47,976 bases of DNA from positions 525,281 to 573,256 of the forward strand of contig JBBHKE010000349.1 of the NCBI GenBank assembly GCA_037447655.1, in the 5' to 3' direction. This stretch comes from Zygnema cylindricum. Lineage: Eukaryota; Streptophyta; Zygnematophyceae; Zygnematales; Zygnemataceae. Positions 12,501 to 22,568 of this stretch are shown one piece after another (position 1 is the first letter of the stretch; every line of letters begins with the position of its first letter). The notes below the pieces were generated by a model. It worked only from the letters and a program-made list of their open reading frames with translations. It had not been told where the DNA came from and ran no database searches. The translations under genes and the position numbers were made by a program.

Positions 12501-13270
12501 AAAAATCATAGAAAAACTTATTGATTGAGCAATAGACACAAAATGAATAGACTGTAAGAAAGAAATGCAAAAAAATTCCACAGTTTCTGAAAATGCCAAT
12601 TCGTTTGTGAGTTACAGCCCCAGCTTCCACCAACAACTATGTGACCATTTTTTGTATCCCACAAGAATGCATAAGATGAGAGTAAACGCTACTCTACACT
12701 GAACAATAGAGAACAAAACATTGTTCACAATAATTTGCGTATGTGCTAACTATAATTCATAATCGTAGATGTGCAACGTTAAAAAATTGTCTTTTACAAG
12801 ACTTATGTCGTCCATAGTAATGATGGTGAACAGGGTGCCATTTTGATTGACATAGAATCGGATGCGATTGTTGAAGTGTCTTAAAAATTCAAAATGGTGA
12901 TGGGGATGAGGATAATACTCATACCTATCTATCTATTTATTTGATTTAAAATGAATATGATGTAAGATTATCATGTCTTTCATGCATTGAAGTCAAATAA
13001 ATGTAATTGAAAAACAAGCAAGCTTCACATGTAAAGGTCCTCAGAGCACAAGAAGCAAAAAAAAAAAAAAAAAAAAACAAAAAGCGATGTAAAATCATAC
13101 CCGTTAGAGGATGCCGAGCCAAAAACCTTGTCCATATAATAGAATCCTCGAAGAGATCCCATTTTGACTTCCAAAACCGTGCCAGGAACATCACCTTCGT
13201 CTTCTTCATCCTCCATTAACTCTATGGCTTCGACATTCATGACAGCTGAAGGATTGGAATCGCCAGCCAT
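268..13270 (-). CDS. MED16: Mediator complex subunit 16 (MED16/SFR6), 16 exons
   Basis: Tail-module Mediator subunit that links transcription factors to RNA polymerase II in the nucleus; in Arabidopsis (SFR6) it acts in cold, iron and immune gene expression. Exons, in order: 13270-13101, 11978-11910, 11393-11305, 10751-10639, 9122-9021, 8796-8718, 8164-7583, 7110-6513, 5911-5832, 5387-5305, 4800-4564, 4030-3907, 3114-2780, 2492-2307, 1413-1060, 435-268. All junctions are GT..AG, phases agree, and the sum is 3369 nt (1122 aa plus stop). The N-terminal half carries beta-propeller-like blocks with TLAWCP, LAWSPLG and FSPTSCC. The mid-region has AHWWDAVACAQSA, QARLLLDSLG and YVDALLDLTSHFLTRLRRY. 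The C-terminus has RPRGADAAGLLVRELEL, LWPRKRR, GRRDVITGTW and paired CxxC motifs (CMRC, CPIC) ending GGQWARVV, all matching plant MED16. It is somewhat shorter than Arabidopsis MED16 (about 1.27 kaa). Several introns hold copies of adjacent exon edges. The start is the first ATG in the exon upstream of TLAWC. Confidence 0.95.
436..1059 (-). repeat. Polypurine/polypyrimidine intron tract (last MED16 intron)
   Basis: The last MED16 intron is dominated at 470-935 by CT/CCCT runs on the plus strand, so it is GA-rich in the transcript. A core of repeated CCCCCT hexamers lies at about 610-690. Long open frames in this tract, on both strands, come from composition alone and are not genes. It is a candidate triplex-forming (H-DNA) mirror tract. 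Confidence 0.8.
3179..3216 (-). repeat. Degenerate copy of MED16 exon 13 start inside intron 12
   Basis: The plus-strand text 'tttggaccttgatttgttttg' region at 3183-3215 repeats, with changes, the first bases of exon 13 and its acceptor at 3090-3130 (tttggacctttgttcattttgttgg then acctgcaaaaataaat). The copy keeps the flanking AT-rich intron as well. It is a single echo, about 90 bp away from the true edge. Confidence 0.6.
3583..3906 (-). repeat. Intron 12 minisatellite, about 52-bp units abutting the splice donor
   Basis: Six to seven diverged units of about 52 bp, each containing a TTTTTTCACTGGAAAGTTTTT-like block and 'aaggtttctactg', run directly up to the donor of MED16 exon 12 at 3906. 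The unit nearest the exon contains the donor's own downstream sequence, so the array appears to have grown from the 5' end of the intron. Confidence 0.75.
4135..4563 (-). repeat. Tandem copies of MED16 exon 11 3' end plus donor
   Basis: Four diverged copies, at about 4135-4190, 4245-4270 (truncated), 4331-4385 and 4441-4495, repeat the sequence at the true exon 11 end (4554-4586; 'gactcacatgaact' then 'ttggaatgagagacgg'). Period is about 105 bp. At least three copies keep the GTGAGTC donor on the minus strand. All lie inside intron 11, 3' of the real exon. Confidence 0.8.
5401..5430. repeat. AT dinucleotide microsatellite
   Basis: A short (TA)n run with interruptions in the MED16 intron just upstream (on the minus strand) of exon 10. 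A second TA-rich patch lies at about 5694-5735. Confidence 0.7.
9190..10380 (-). repeat. Array of decayed copies of MED16 exon 5 start plus acceptor
   Basis: The exon 5 5' edge (plus strand 'gctcgtgcaac' then 'gttgggaccaccctgtc', about 9097-9127) recurs at about 9219, 9289, 9711, 9796, 9890, 10036, 10186 and 10335, each followed by AT-rich intron such as 'aaataaaaa' and 'gaatagggctcgaaac'. Spacing is mostly 85-150 bp. On the minus strand several copies (9289, 9711, 10036, 10186) keep an AG|GGTGG acceptor. The array sits in intron 4 immediately 5' of the true exon and is interrupted at 9305-9590 by an unrelated insert. Confidence 0.85.
9305..9590. mobile_element. Insert in the exon-5 echo array, with dispersed 41-bp segment and TA repeat
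   Basis: This segment interrupts the array of exon 5 copies. It contains three 'ggtgccgaagg' units, an 11-bp perfect stem (TGTTTAGGGTT / AACCCTAAACA) with A/T-rich loop at about 9370-9430, and 9492-9532, which matches 32268-32308 in reverse complement with one mismatch over 41 bp. It ends in a (TA)n run. It looks like part of a dispersed repeat; the ends and class are not determined. Confidence 0.5.
11579..11698. repeat. Three-unit tandem repeat, about 40 bp
   Basis: Three diverged units containing 'aaaagatactctttcagaa' in MED16 intron 2. A second weak tandem array with 'atacaaaaactc' and 'gtgaagcaa' units of 40-50 bp lies at about 11990-12155 in intron 1. Confidence 0.65.
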
Positions 13271-13680
13271 GGCGAAAATCACAAAAAAAAACTAGATGGA
13301 TAAGAAAAATTTACAGTCGGAAGGTTCCTTACTTCTGAGGTTCCTTACTTCTGGACTTTTTCGCAAAGTCCAGGAGGTGCTGCAGGAAATACTGAGGGGA
13401 TTATCGGAATAACATTGTAAATAAGTAAAACTCAACAGAAAAAGAAGCAAATGTAAATACTAAATAGAGTATTCTGCAAAGGTATTGCAGGTTGCAAGGT
13501 TCTACGCTTCTGTAGGATACGAAACCTTGCAAAGTTCAAAATGTCAAATGGATTTTGGTTGAAAGTTTGAAACTACACCGCCAATCGTTATTAGCGTAGA
13601 AGTTTCTTTAGCGTATAATAATAATTACAGTGGTGTACGCTAATTTAGAATTTGAAAAATTTGAAAAAAAAACATACATT
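13271..13680. promoter_or_regulatory. MED16 upstream region and left arm of a TA-flanked element
   Basis: The 5' flank of MED16. It contains a tandem 'ggttccttacttctg' pair near 13323-13352 and a hairpin at about 13354-13376 (ctggacttt / aaagtccag). From about 13571 it becomes a 'tacaccgccaatcgttattagcgta' element arm shared with 19610-19735. No TATA box is assigned with confidence. Confidence 0.45.
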
Positions 13681-13681
13681 A

Positions 13682-14407
13682 GGGTGAAGTTCCATTACAC
13701 GAAAAGTGAGGTTGTTTACAGAAATTCGGACCTCTCCGTACTACGACGTACCTTTTATTTTGTTTTTATCCTGAAAACAACATTACAAAGAATCTTGCCA
13801 ATATTCTCAAAAAGGCTGGGAGTTAACAATGGCCGTTGGATGATTTTTCGCGAAGCATTCGCTTCGAAAGTTTCTGTAATTGGTGATGTACCTCGCGAGG
13901 TACATCACCAATTACAGAAAAATTTGAGCCGCGACACGCTGGATAATGAACATACGTGTCAAGATTTCAACCAACGGAAATCAAAAAAATTCTCACTCGA
14001 TATACACATTCAAAAATACAACAAAAAATATAAACGAAATCTTGTAACGCACTTTTGTCACGCTATTTTTGTAACCGCCCATTCGTCACACTATTTCTGG
14101 CAGCGCTCATTCGTCACGCGTAAAAACAGGAACCCTAAAAAAATGAGGTGGTATCTGACAAGGCGTCTCCAAAGAGTACAAAAGTTGTGTTGCACCATGA
14201 CCTGGTACCCACGTGCATGGTCCGCAAATGAAGATTTTTGGTCGGTGTGAAAATTACTGACGATTTGCAATATCCAATCTATAGCTACGTGGCACCACTC
14301 TTTTGCTAACACGTGCATTACAGACTGCGCAATGGAACTTCGTTCAAATTGTCGCATTCTGTAATGTTGGCCGTACAATTACAGAATGTCCTAATGGAAC
14401 TTCACCC
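13682..14407. mobile_element. PIF/Harbinger-like MITE with 50-bp perfect palindrome
   Basis: Terminal inverted repeats GGGTGAAGTTCCATTA (start) and TAATGGAACTTCACCC (end) enclose 726 bp, flanked by TTA on both sides (13679-13681, 14408-14410). A 3-bp TTA duplication and a GGG start are typical of PIF/Harbinger elements. Internally 13871-13920 is a perfect 50-bp palindrome centred on CGCG, and 14354-14391 has an 11-bp inverted repeat (cattctgtaat / attacagaatg). No convincing transposase is seen, so it is non-autonomous. It sits inside an older element arm (13571-13680). Confidence 0.75.
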
Positions 14408-15370
14408 TTATGCGAACGGCTTTTTTTCGATGTGATTAATTTTTTGTTTAGTGCGATTTCACGAGCGAGCGCGATTCTATTAAATCATTATTTGTACCTT
14501 TTTACTTATAAAAGTACAGTTTTGCACGGTCGGACGTCGTCCGTATTCCAAACTATTTAAATCGAACCTATATTAGAATTTTTTACGCTAATTAAACCTC
14601 ACCTAAATTAGAATAATGAAAAATTAGAATCATTTACTCTATTTGACGTGATAGAGTCGAAATTTCGAGCGACCGAATTAGCGTTATTTACTTTAATTAC
14701 GATTCGCCATGTGTACAGTTCAGTACACCGCGAATCGTAATTAGAGTAATGAAAAAATTAGAGTAAAAAAACAAAAAAAATACAATTAGAGTAATGAACT
14801 CTAATTTATGAGATAGAACTTTTTCACAGAGGAAGTTAACTCTAATTTATTTAAGTACTCTATATTGGGTTATGCCGGCGATAATTATCCGTGCTGAAAT
14901 TATGAACACTAAATTACGTAGACGCACAGAATCTGTCAGTCCGTATACTTTTGACGTCATTATGACGCTAGTACTATTTGTCATGCTGAATGTCAATGTT
15001 CACACTGACGACGATGCTGTCGACGGACGAGAGTTATGCGAACGGCTTTTTTTCGATGTGATTGATTATTTGTTTAGTGCGATTTCACGTGCGAGCTTGA
15101 TTCTATAAAATCATTATTTGTACCTTATTACTTATAAAAGTACAGTTTTGCACGGTCGGACGTCGTCCGTACTCCACACTATTTAAAACATGCCTATATT
15201 AGATTTTTTTACGCTAATTAAACCTTACCTTAACTAGAATAATGAAAATATTAGAATCAATTACTCTATTTGACGTGATAGAGTCGAAATTTCGAGCGAC
15301 CGAATTAGCGTTATTTACTCTAATTACAATTCGCGTTGTACACCGCGCATCGTTATTAGTGTCAACGACA
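14408..15370. repeat. Direct repeat pair (about 14408-14710 and 15035-15345)
   Basis: Two copies, roughly 630 bp apart, share 'ttatgcgaacggc', then a long run through 'acggtcggacgtcgtccgta' and 'gagtcgaaatttcgagcgac', with scattered substitutions. The second copy lacks the PIF-like element at its left edge and shows 'gagttatgcg' instead, so it serves as a partial empty site. Both end at 'attcgc..gtgta' TIR-like ends. Together they probably represent two copies of one non-autonomous element. Confidence 0.65.
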
Positions 15371-15890
15371 CTAATTTGGGTTCTTAAAATTTTGATTTTT
15401 TTCCAAAAATAGTATACGTGATTTTAATTTTTCCTTGACTATAATTGAGGTTCCATACCAAAATAGCGTCAAGACCGAAAGTACAGCAATATATAATTAG
15501 TGTGGTGTACGGATGATGTGCAATATAATAATCATTATATTAAACAAAACAACAGGATTGCGGTTTATGTTTAGAGTTAGTTATAGCGTATGATTTTTAT
15601 GTGTTATGATTCCATGTTGTTCCCTGTTATACTTGTTTAAGTTTTTATAGGGTATGATTACAAATGGTTGAATAATAAACATAAAGTTTATGGTTGATGG
15701 TTTTAATCCACAAAGTTATTACTTGCAAATTTCAAGTTGCACGTGAGTGGTTATAAAGTTAAATTGGAAAAGAAATGTAACCTTAAAGGTCCATGAATGG
15801 TTTATATTGGGACGAGAGTTCAATACGATAGGTTTTTGGGATATCAATTATTATAATGACGTATGACTAACACGAGATACATTTAATTGA
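15371..15890. other. AT-rich intergenic stretch, nothing recognised
   Basis: No coding frame, RNA gene or clear repeat boundary is recognised here. The sequence is AT-rich and separates the direct-repeat pair from the 317-bp satellite. Confidence 0.5.
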
Positions 15891-15917
15891 GAAAAGCATA
15901 ACAAAGCATCACAACAA

Positions 15918-17450
15918 CCCATTTGCGGGTTAAACTAGTAAAAAATAAACCAACACACCCGATCCACCAATCCACCATTTTGGCGAATGTTAATAGTCAG
16001 GTGAAGTTTTGTTTCGATATGTGTTACAACAATCATTGCAAACGGGTAACCAATGTTATTGGGTGTCGGAACTACAAAAATTACCCTGTACGCGTAAAAA
16101 CTAGTGTTGTGTATCGGTAAAAAACTTATCGCGATAACACCGATACCGATAGTTATCGGTTGTCAAACGGTCAGAAGTCCCGATATATTGGTCTGTGACC
16201 AATAAATTCCATATCGACGATAACTTTTTAAAAATATAGTATGCATACAATAGTACTATGTAACATATTGTATTATATTATTTTCATTATATAGCGTGGA
16301 ATGCCACGTATAAGAATCTGTTCCGCGTGTCTATTCAACTGAAAATTTGTACGGACAACACTGCACATAAACGTAGACAATATAAGTTATTTATCTATTG
16401 TAATAAAACTATACTATCGAAACGAAAAAAATAAAATACATAATAAAATTTCTGAATCAAACTTTTTCCAAAAAAAGATGAACAAACTTGAAAGAAGCAG
16501 ACAAACACACCTGTCAGACTGCCGCCATTTCCAAACGCCATATTTTTAAAATTATGGCAGCAGGAATTTTGAAAACCCCCTTAAATTAAAAACAATGATG
16601 GGAAAATCGCGATTTTTACCGGAATCGGGAGTAAGGGGGTCCGCTGCGTGTCCGAGGAATACGACGTACAGTTGCGTGTACATGTTGTAGATTTATCTGT
16701 ACGGTTCGCACAGTTATCACCGATAGTTATCGTTATCGACATTATCGCCGATAAGTACCCGATATTATCGGCTACTTATTGGCGATAAGACCGATGTCGA
16801 TATATCGTACCAATATATCGATTATCGGGAACGCGAAAAAAGGTCCATATCGTTTATCGGTAAATCCTTAGCGATACACAACACTAGGAAAAACCATACT
16901 TTTAGGGGATTTACTTATGACTTTGTCGACGTTTTGGCACAAAAGTACGTTTATACCGGCGTTTTCACGAACACACTTATTTTTTCAAGAGGCATACCAC
17001 ATATGAAACACACAAAAACACAACAGCCCATTTGCGGGTTAAACTAGTAAAAAATAAACCAACACACCTGATCCACCAATCCCCCATTTTGGCGAATGTT
17101 AGTAGTTAGGTGAAGTTTTGTTTCGAAATCTGTTACAACAACAATTTCAAACGTGTAACCTTATATTGTTAGGCGTTACAACTACAAAAGTTACCATGTA
17201 CGCGTAAAAACCATACTTCTACGCGATCTAATTATGACTTTGTTGATGTTTAGGCACAAAGGTGTGTTTATACCGACGTTTTCAACAACACAACTAGTTG
17301 TTCAAGAGGCATACCACAAATGAAACACAAAGAACCACAGCAACCCATTTGCGGGTTAAACTAGTTAGAAATCGACAAACACACTCAATCGACCAATCGC
17401 CTATTTTGACGAATGTTCATAACTAAGTAAAGTTTTGGTACAATAATTAG
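15918..17450. repeat. 317-bp tandem satellite, three copies, one split by a hAT-like MITE
   Basis: The block starting 'cccatttgcgggttaaacta' occurs at 15918, 17027 and 17344. The second-to-third spacing is 317 bp. The first-to-second spacing of 1109 bp becomes 316 bp once the 785-bp insert and its 8-bp duplication are removed. The third copy is partial and decays by about 17450. Confidence 0.85.
16102..16886. mobile_element. hAT-like MITE, 785 bp, 8-bp target duplication
   Basis: Termini TAGTGTTGTGTATCG and CGATACACAACACTA are 15-bp perfect inverted repeats and fit the hAT TAGNG rule. Flanks GTAAAAAC (16094-16101) and GGAAAAAC (16887-16894) match at 7 of 8 bases, as expected for an 8-bp hAT duplication. 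The tandem satellite copy at about 17200 provides the empty site ('gcgtaaaaaccatact'). The interior is filled with degenerate TTATCG/CGATAA palindromic repeats near both ends. No transposase is present. Confidence 0.85.
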
Positions 17451-18475
17451 ATTTAAAAAGGTACTTACCAACTCAACACATTGCTACTCCTACGTCAACC
17501 CATGCAAATCCTCAATTAACTCGTGATTGCACGTAACTATTATAATTTATGGCATCGAGTCAACTTTCGCTCAAAATCTATCTTTCAATCTGCTTTTGGA
17601 AACCGGTTCACTAGAGATGCCTAGAGCTTCTTTAAGTTCCGTCGTGCTCCCATCAAACTTCTCTATTCTAAGTTTTTATAAAAAACGTATTGATTTCATG
17701 AAATCCCGCGCTAGAACTTTCAATAATTTTTCAATACATTGCACAATTCTTTGACATCAGGCACCTCTCGAGTTTTCTCCTTTTGCCCATATCAGAAACG
17801 AATATCCCTCCTTCATGTAATTGGTTCCTCCAATTCTATCCATTAACCAATTTATTGGATGATGACCATTCAATCCATAATGATACTCCTTTAATACACA
17901 TTCCACATTGACATTAGGCTCGTTGCTTTGTATGGTGTATCCTTACCAATTGGCCCAATCTATATGAAATGCATCAAAGTCGACATAAGATAGGGTAAGA
18001 GAAGGTGTGGAAACGATAGGGGAGGAGGGAGCATGGGTAGAGGTAGAAGGATGGGAAAGAGAAGTCATGGAGACAATAGCATGGGTAGAGGTTGAAGATT
18101 TGGAAAGAGAAGTTGTGGAATTAATAAGGAATGAGGGAGCATGCGTAGAGGTGGAAGGTTGGGAAAAATAAGGTGTGGCAAGAATAGGGGAAGACGGAGC
18201 ATGGGTAGAGGTAAAAGGTTGGGAAAGAGAAGGTGTGGAGAAAATTGGGGAGGAGGGAACATGGGTAGAGGTAGAAGGTTGGGAAAAGGAAGGTGTTGGT
18301 TGGGCAGAAGACATGGGTACAAAGAGGGGAAATGAAAAAGTGGTTGAGCTTGTAGATGATGAGAGAGGAGGAGGGCGAGTAGTTGTTGTAGGTCATGGGC
18401 ATTCTGACTTGGCTGTGTTTCACACCCACTAGGCGTCACACTTGCACCAGCAAGGATAGAGTCATTAGTAGACAT
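17451..18475 (-). pseudogene. Decayed or multi-exon ORF with 20-aa Ser/Thr/Pro repeats
   Basis: Unrecognised. On the minus strand an ATG at 18475 opens MSTNDSILAGASVTPSGCET. A shift near 18390 moves the reading to a Ser/Thr/Pro-rich frame with five to six 60-bp units (about 17995-18300) encoding variants of SQPSTSTHAPSSPIFSTPSL; one unit is shortened. The frame ends DFDAFHIDWANW then TAA at 17943, but a plausible donor (TTG|GTAAGG) overlaps that stop. Downstream minus-strand text still reads like protein in another frame (NGHHPINWLMDRIGGTNYMK). It could be a domesticated or dead transposon protein, or a real exon. The function is unknown. Confidence 0.4.
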
Positions 18476-19600
18476 GATAGCATAAGTAAACCATTAAAAA
18501 AAATACCTATTTGACTAGATCTATGTTGTAAGATATGTAGCTTTAAGTGAGAGAGGTATTTCAACCAGATAAACAATACTACAAACAATTCAAGGACAAT
18601 AAAACAGAAAACACCTTAAAGTGCACTTAGTGCTCTAATTTTCTTAACCCTTGTGTAGAATGTACATTATGTATAGAACTGATCAATCCTAATTGAACTA
18701 AATACTCAAAAGAGAAAGAAAACATCTAAAACATATGCACAGGGTTCACCAGACAGCCTACTGACAAAAATCTAAGTGTTTGGACTAGAATTGTCCACTA
18801 ACAATATCTATACCCTAAAAATCCGGGTGATTCTTATCACGTCCACATTCATTGACGACCCTACACACTAATTTACTTAAAGATAACTATTCGTGTAGAT
18901 ACTACAAAAAATCTACAGTAAATTTGGTCAATTTTGAACAGTTGCCCCACTCCGTACCGCATTATTGTAATATGGTTAAAAAGAAGAACTCCGGAAAAAA
19001 GCGTGCTCGGGGAAATCTTGTGCAGAAGTGCTAGGTCTTGCCATATAGTGTGTCTAATTGTGCCCGTTAATAACTCGATTTTTTTTTGGGCCGATATGTC
19101 TAAAGTTTTGTCACTTCTATGTAAATTCCTCTACATGTAAAAAAAAGAAAACAAAAAATAAAAAATATAGACCAAAACATGATGCTTTTTGAACACATAT
19201 TTTTCGAAGAATGTAAAAATACATTGTTTGCAAATGGAGAGGAAAAAAAAACATTTTTATTGAAATTGAAGGGTAATAACATTTCTTAAAGCTCATACTC
19301 ACTCCATTTCCAAGGTCATTTGCAAAGTTTACATAAGTCAATATACATGACATGAAACGGAATGCAACAATGAGTTTTTTTTTTAATTTTATCGCAACCA
19401 TAATTTGTTCTTTTACCTATATTACTGTGAATGTCCTCTCGACAAATCGACTGTACCCATATTTGCGTTAGTTGAAAAATTAGTGTATGACTTTTTTTTT
19501 CAAAAATGTTATAAGTCAAAATTAGTGTAGATGGCAATAAATTATTTTACACACTAATAATTTATGCACGCTAATTACAATCGACGGTGTACTGTAGTCC
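18476..19600. other. Intergenic, no gene recognised
   Basis: Only short frames without family resemblance are seen. The right part (about 19500-19600) contains another 'cgacggtgta' element end that abuts the 19610 element. Confidence 0.5.
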
Positions 19601-19609
19601 AGTAGAGTA

Positions 19610-21736
19610 CACCGGCAATTGCTATTAGCGTATTTTTTTCTTTAGCGTGTATGAAAAAGTACTGTGGTTTACGCCAATTAAGAATTTGGAAATTTTGAAA
19701 AAAACATACATTCTAATTGTTTAATCATGGTAATGTGGATCTTTAAAAAAAAAATGACGGTTGCGTATTGTACACCGCCAATCGCTATTAGCGTAGTGTA
19801 CGTTAATTCCGTCTCGCTTTTTTTTTATACTAAAATAGCGTAATTTATTCTATTTTTTTCTTTACTCAATTTAAGGTTATTTTCCAAATACCGTACAAAA
19901 CGAAAGTACGTTATCTCTTAAATTGAGTGGTGTACGGTAGACCATACATAAATGTACCTTTTTAAGTTAAAAAGTACAATAAATTAGTTTTAGTTATCGC
20001 GGACGCATGAGAATGTGTGTTCTAAAAAAAGAAAAAGAAAACAGGTCGTAAAAAACACCGTTCGCACATATTCGGCTGACAACCGCGTTTCGACCGTGTG
20101 AACGTACGATTTGTGTACGATTTGTCAGATTCTGTACGGCTACCTATATTAGAGTAAGCATGTTTGGGACCGACATTTTTTTTTTTAAAGATCCAAATTA
20201 CTAGTGTTGTGTATCGGTATAAAAGTTATCGCGATAACACCGATACCGATAGTTATCGATTATCGAACGGTTAGAGGTCTCGATATATCGGTCCGAGACC
20301 AACAAATTCCATATCGGCGATAACTTTATAAATATATAGTACGCGTACTATACTACCTTATTAATTTATTATATATTTATTATACTTTTTACATTATATA
20401 GCATGGAATGCCACATATACTATTCTGTTCCGTAAGTATTTAACTGAAAAATTACTACAGACAGCGCAGCACATAAAACGTAGACAAATTTAAAATAATA
20501 CTTTATAGTTCTAAAACTATACTACCGAAAAGAAAAAATAAAATACATTGTAAAATTTGTGAATCATTTTTTTTCGAAAAAAAAGACGAACAGGCGTACA
20601 GACGAACACATCTGTTAGACTGCCGCCATTACAACCACCATATTTTCGAACCTACTATAACCGGGCAAAAAATGAGGAAATAATAGTTTTTTCTAAAATA
20701 GTAAAAAATGAGAATTATATATTTATTCATTCAAATGGATTATCAAGAAATTGTAGGAGGAGAGGAGGATGGGACACAAGAGGAGGAAGGGTATGGGAGC
20801 GTGGAACCCAAGTAAAACCCCCTTAAATTATGAATAATCAAGGAAAAATCGCGTTTTTTTACCAAAATCGCGGGCAAAGGGGTCCGTAGCGTGTCCGGGG
20901 AATATGACGTACAGTTGAATCTAATCACCGTACATTTATCTGTACGGTTCGTACATATATTGCCGATAGTTATCGATATCGGTGTTATCGGCCGATAAAT
21001 ACCGATAAATATCGGTTATTTATCGGTGATAATATCGATAACGATATATTGTACCAATATATATCGGTTATCGGCAAATCCTTACCGATACACAATACTA
21101 CAACACTACACCTTGAATCGCTATCAGCGTGTTGGTCGCTAATTGAGGTACCCTGTTTTTTTGGGCAAATTCTCAAATAGAATTAGACATTCTAAATGTT
21201 CCTACACGTTATTTGAGGTGTTCCATAAAAAAGGATTCATGACTCTAATATAGTGCCATCGTAAATAGTGTGGTGTTTGGTCTGTCAGAGACATACTTTT
21301 TTGTACTTTTTAAAGTATAAAAGTACAGAAAAGATATTCACGCTGTCAAGGAGTCGCGCTAACATGTAATTGCGTAAATATTTTCCGGCATTCGCGGATG
21401 TATAAAAAAACGCGACGGCGTACGATTTGAACAATTTCGTACATGCACATGTTTTAGTGTGGAGATATTCTGCACCGAAAATTTTTACAAAGCAGTTTAC
21501 AAATTAGAGTATACGAAAAATTAAAATAAAAATTATTTCCAAAAAAAACGACATTCCCAATTAGCATAAATAACGCTAATTGTTTCATTACGCTAATAGC
21601 GATTCACGGTGTACCATAATTAAACAATTAGAATGTATGTTTTTTTTCAAAATTTCCAAATTCTTAATAAGCGTAAACCACGGTAATTTTTCATACACGC
21701 TAAAGTAACTTTATCCGCTAATAGCGATTGACGGTG
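19610..21736. mobile_element. 2.1-kb long-TIR element with TA duplication (Tc1/mariner-like ends)
   Basis: The left arm 19610-19731 (caccggcaattgctattagc onward, through 'aatttggaaattttgaaaaa') is repeated inverted at about 21615-21736, giving roughly 120-bp terminal inverted repeats with moderate divergence. Both ends are flanked by TA (19608-19609, 21737-21738). The left arm recurs alone at 13571-13680. A second hAT-like MITE is nested within it. No transposase is seen, so it is non-autonomous. The mariner-like class is inferred from the TA target only. Confidence 0.7.
20202..21100. mobile_element. Second hAT-like MITE copy, nested
   Basis: It starts TAGTGTTGTGTATCGG and ends CGATACACAATACTA, the same termini as the 16102-16886 copy, with matching subterminal TATCG/CGATA clusters and shared interior ('tagactgccgccatt', 'ggggtccg.agcgtgtccg'). 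It is about 114 bp longer. An 8-bp target duplication is not clear, so the insertion is older or its end is eroded. Confidence 0.75.
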
Positions 21737-21739
21737 TAC

Positions 21740-22568
21740 AGTAAACACCGTATCGCTATGTGTCAAAAAATCAGCTTTTCTCCGTGTACGCATCCAATTT
21801 TCAAATGCAGACCGCCATCGGAGAGTGAAAATCCTGCCTTTCAATCGCACCCGTCAGATGAATCGGACAAGAGTGCACGTAAAATAACGTTTTAGTGGCG
21901 AAAAAGACATTCACATTAATAGCGAGGCACATAGCGGGATACGGTGTATTGTAGGAGTTGCTGCAATTCCCGCTTCTCCCCCCTGTGGAATTGGTTGCTT
22001 GCCACTTACGGCTCTAAAAGTGCGAGCATTCCGGACATCTACAGTACCGCACTAAATCAGCATAGAAAACTGCTAAAAAATGCACATTTTGGTGCGGTTA
22101 ATTTGTTTTGTTGCGGCCGCATGAAATTTCCACCACTGGCTATGGGAAACCTTTCGTTTTGTGCGTATTTTATCGTTTCGCACGTTCCAAACACTTGCCA
22201 CTTCCGAACACTTCTTGTCAAGATTCAGGACTGTACGATTCTGTACTCTTTGGGACTTTGAGCTCATTTACTCATTTACTCATTTCTTTGAACAAGGGAG
22301 AAAGTTTCTCAGCTGAGCCGGAGAATTCGTCTTGAAATCCATTTCTCTCATTACTTTTTGTTCATTTTTGTTCTATTTTTGTCTTTTTTCTTTCAAATCT
22401 TCCCTCTCTTGCTCTTTATTGATGGCGTATGCTCCTTTTAAGTATCTGCTCTATCATCCATTTCAAACTGCTTTAAGTATTTTGCCTAAGAAAACACCTC
22501 CTCCCTCTCCCTCTCCCTCTCTTTTATCTCTCTCCTTCCTTTCATTTCTCGCCTCTTCCTCCTAAATC
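21740..22568 (+). promoter_or_regulatory. Upstream region of the MORN gene
   Basis: The region before the MORN start codon. It contains 'ctgtacgattctgtactc' at about 22232 and three direct 'ctcattta/ctcattt' units at 22262-22288. It then runs into a CT-rich leader with repeated CCCTCT just before the ATG at 22569. The text 'aaaagtgcgagcattccgg' (about 22016) resembles 'aaaagtgcggacattccg' in the DHHC/PPR promoter (about 43949). Confidence 0.5.

Noticed and set aside
18065-18429. Alternative minus-strand frames over the 60-bp repeat (Leu/Pro- or Phe/Cys-rich)
   Set aside because: The 60-bp period keeps all frames open. The Ser/Thr/Pro frame has an ATG and the most regular 20-residue repeat, so the others are treated as shadows.
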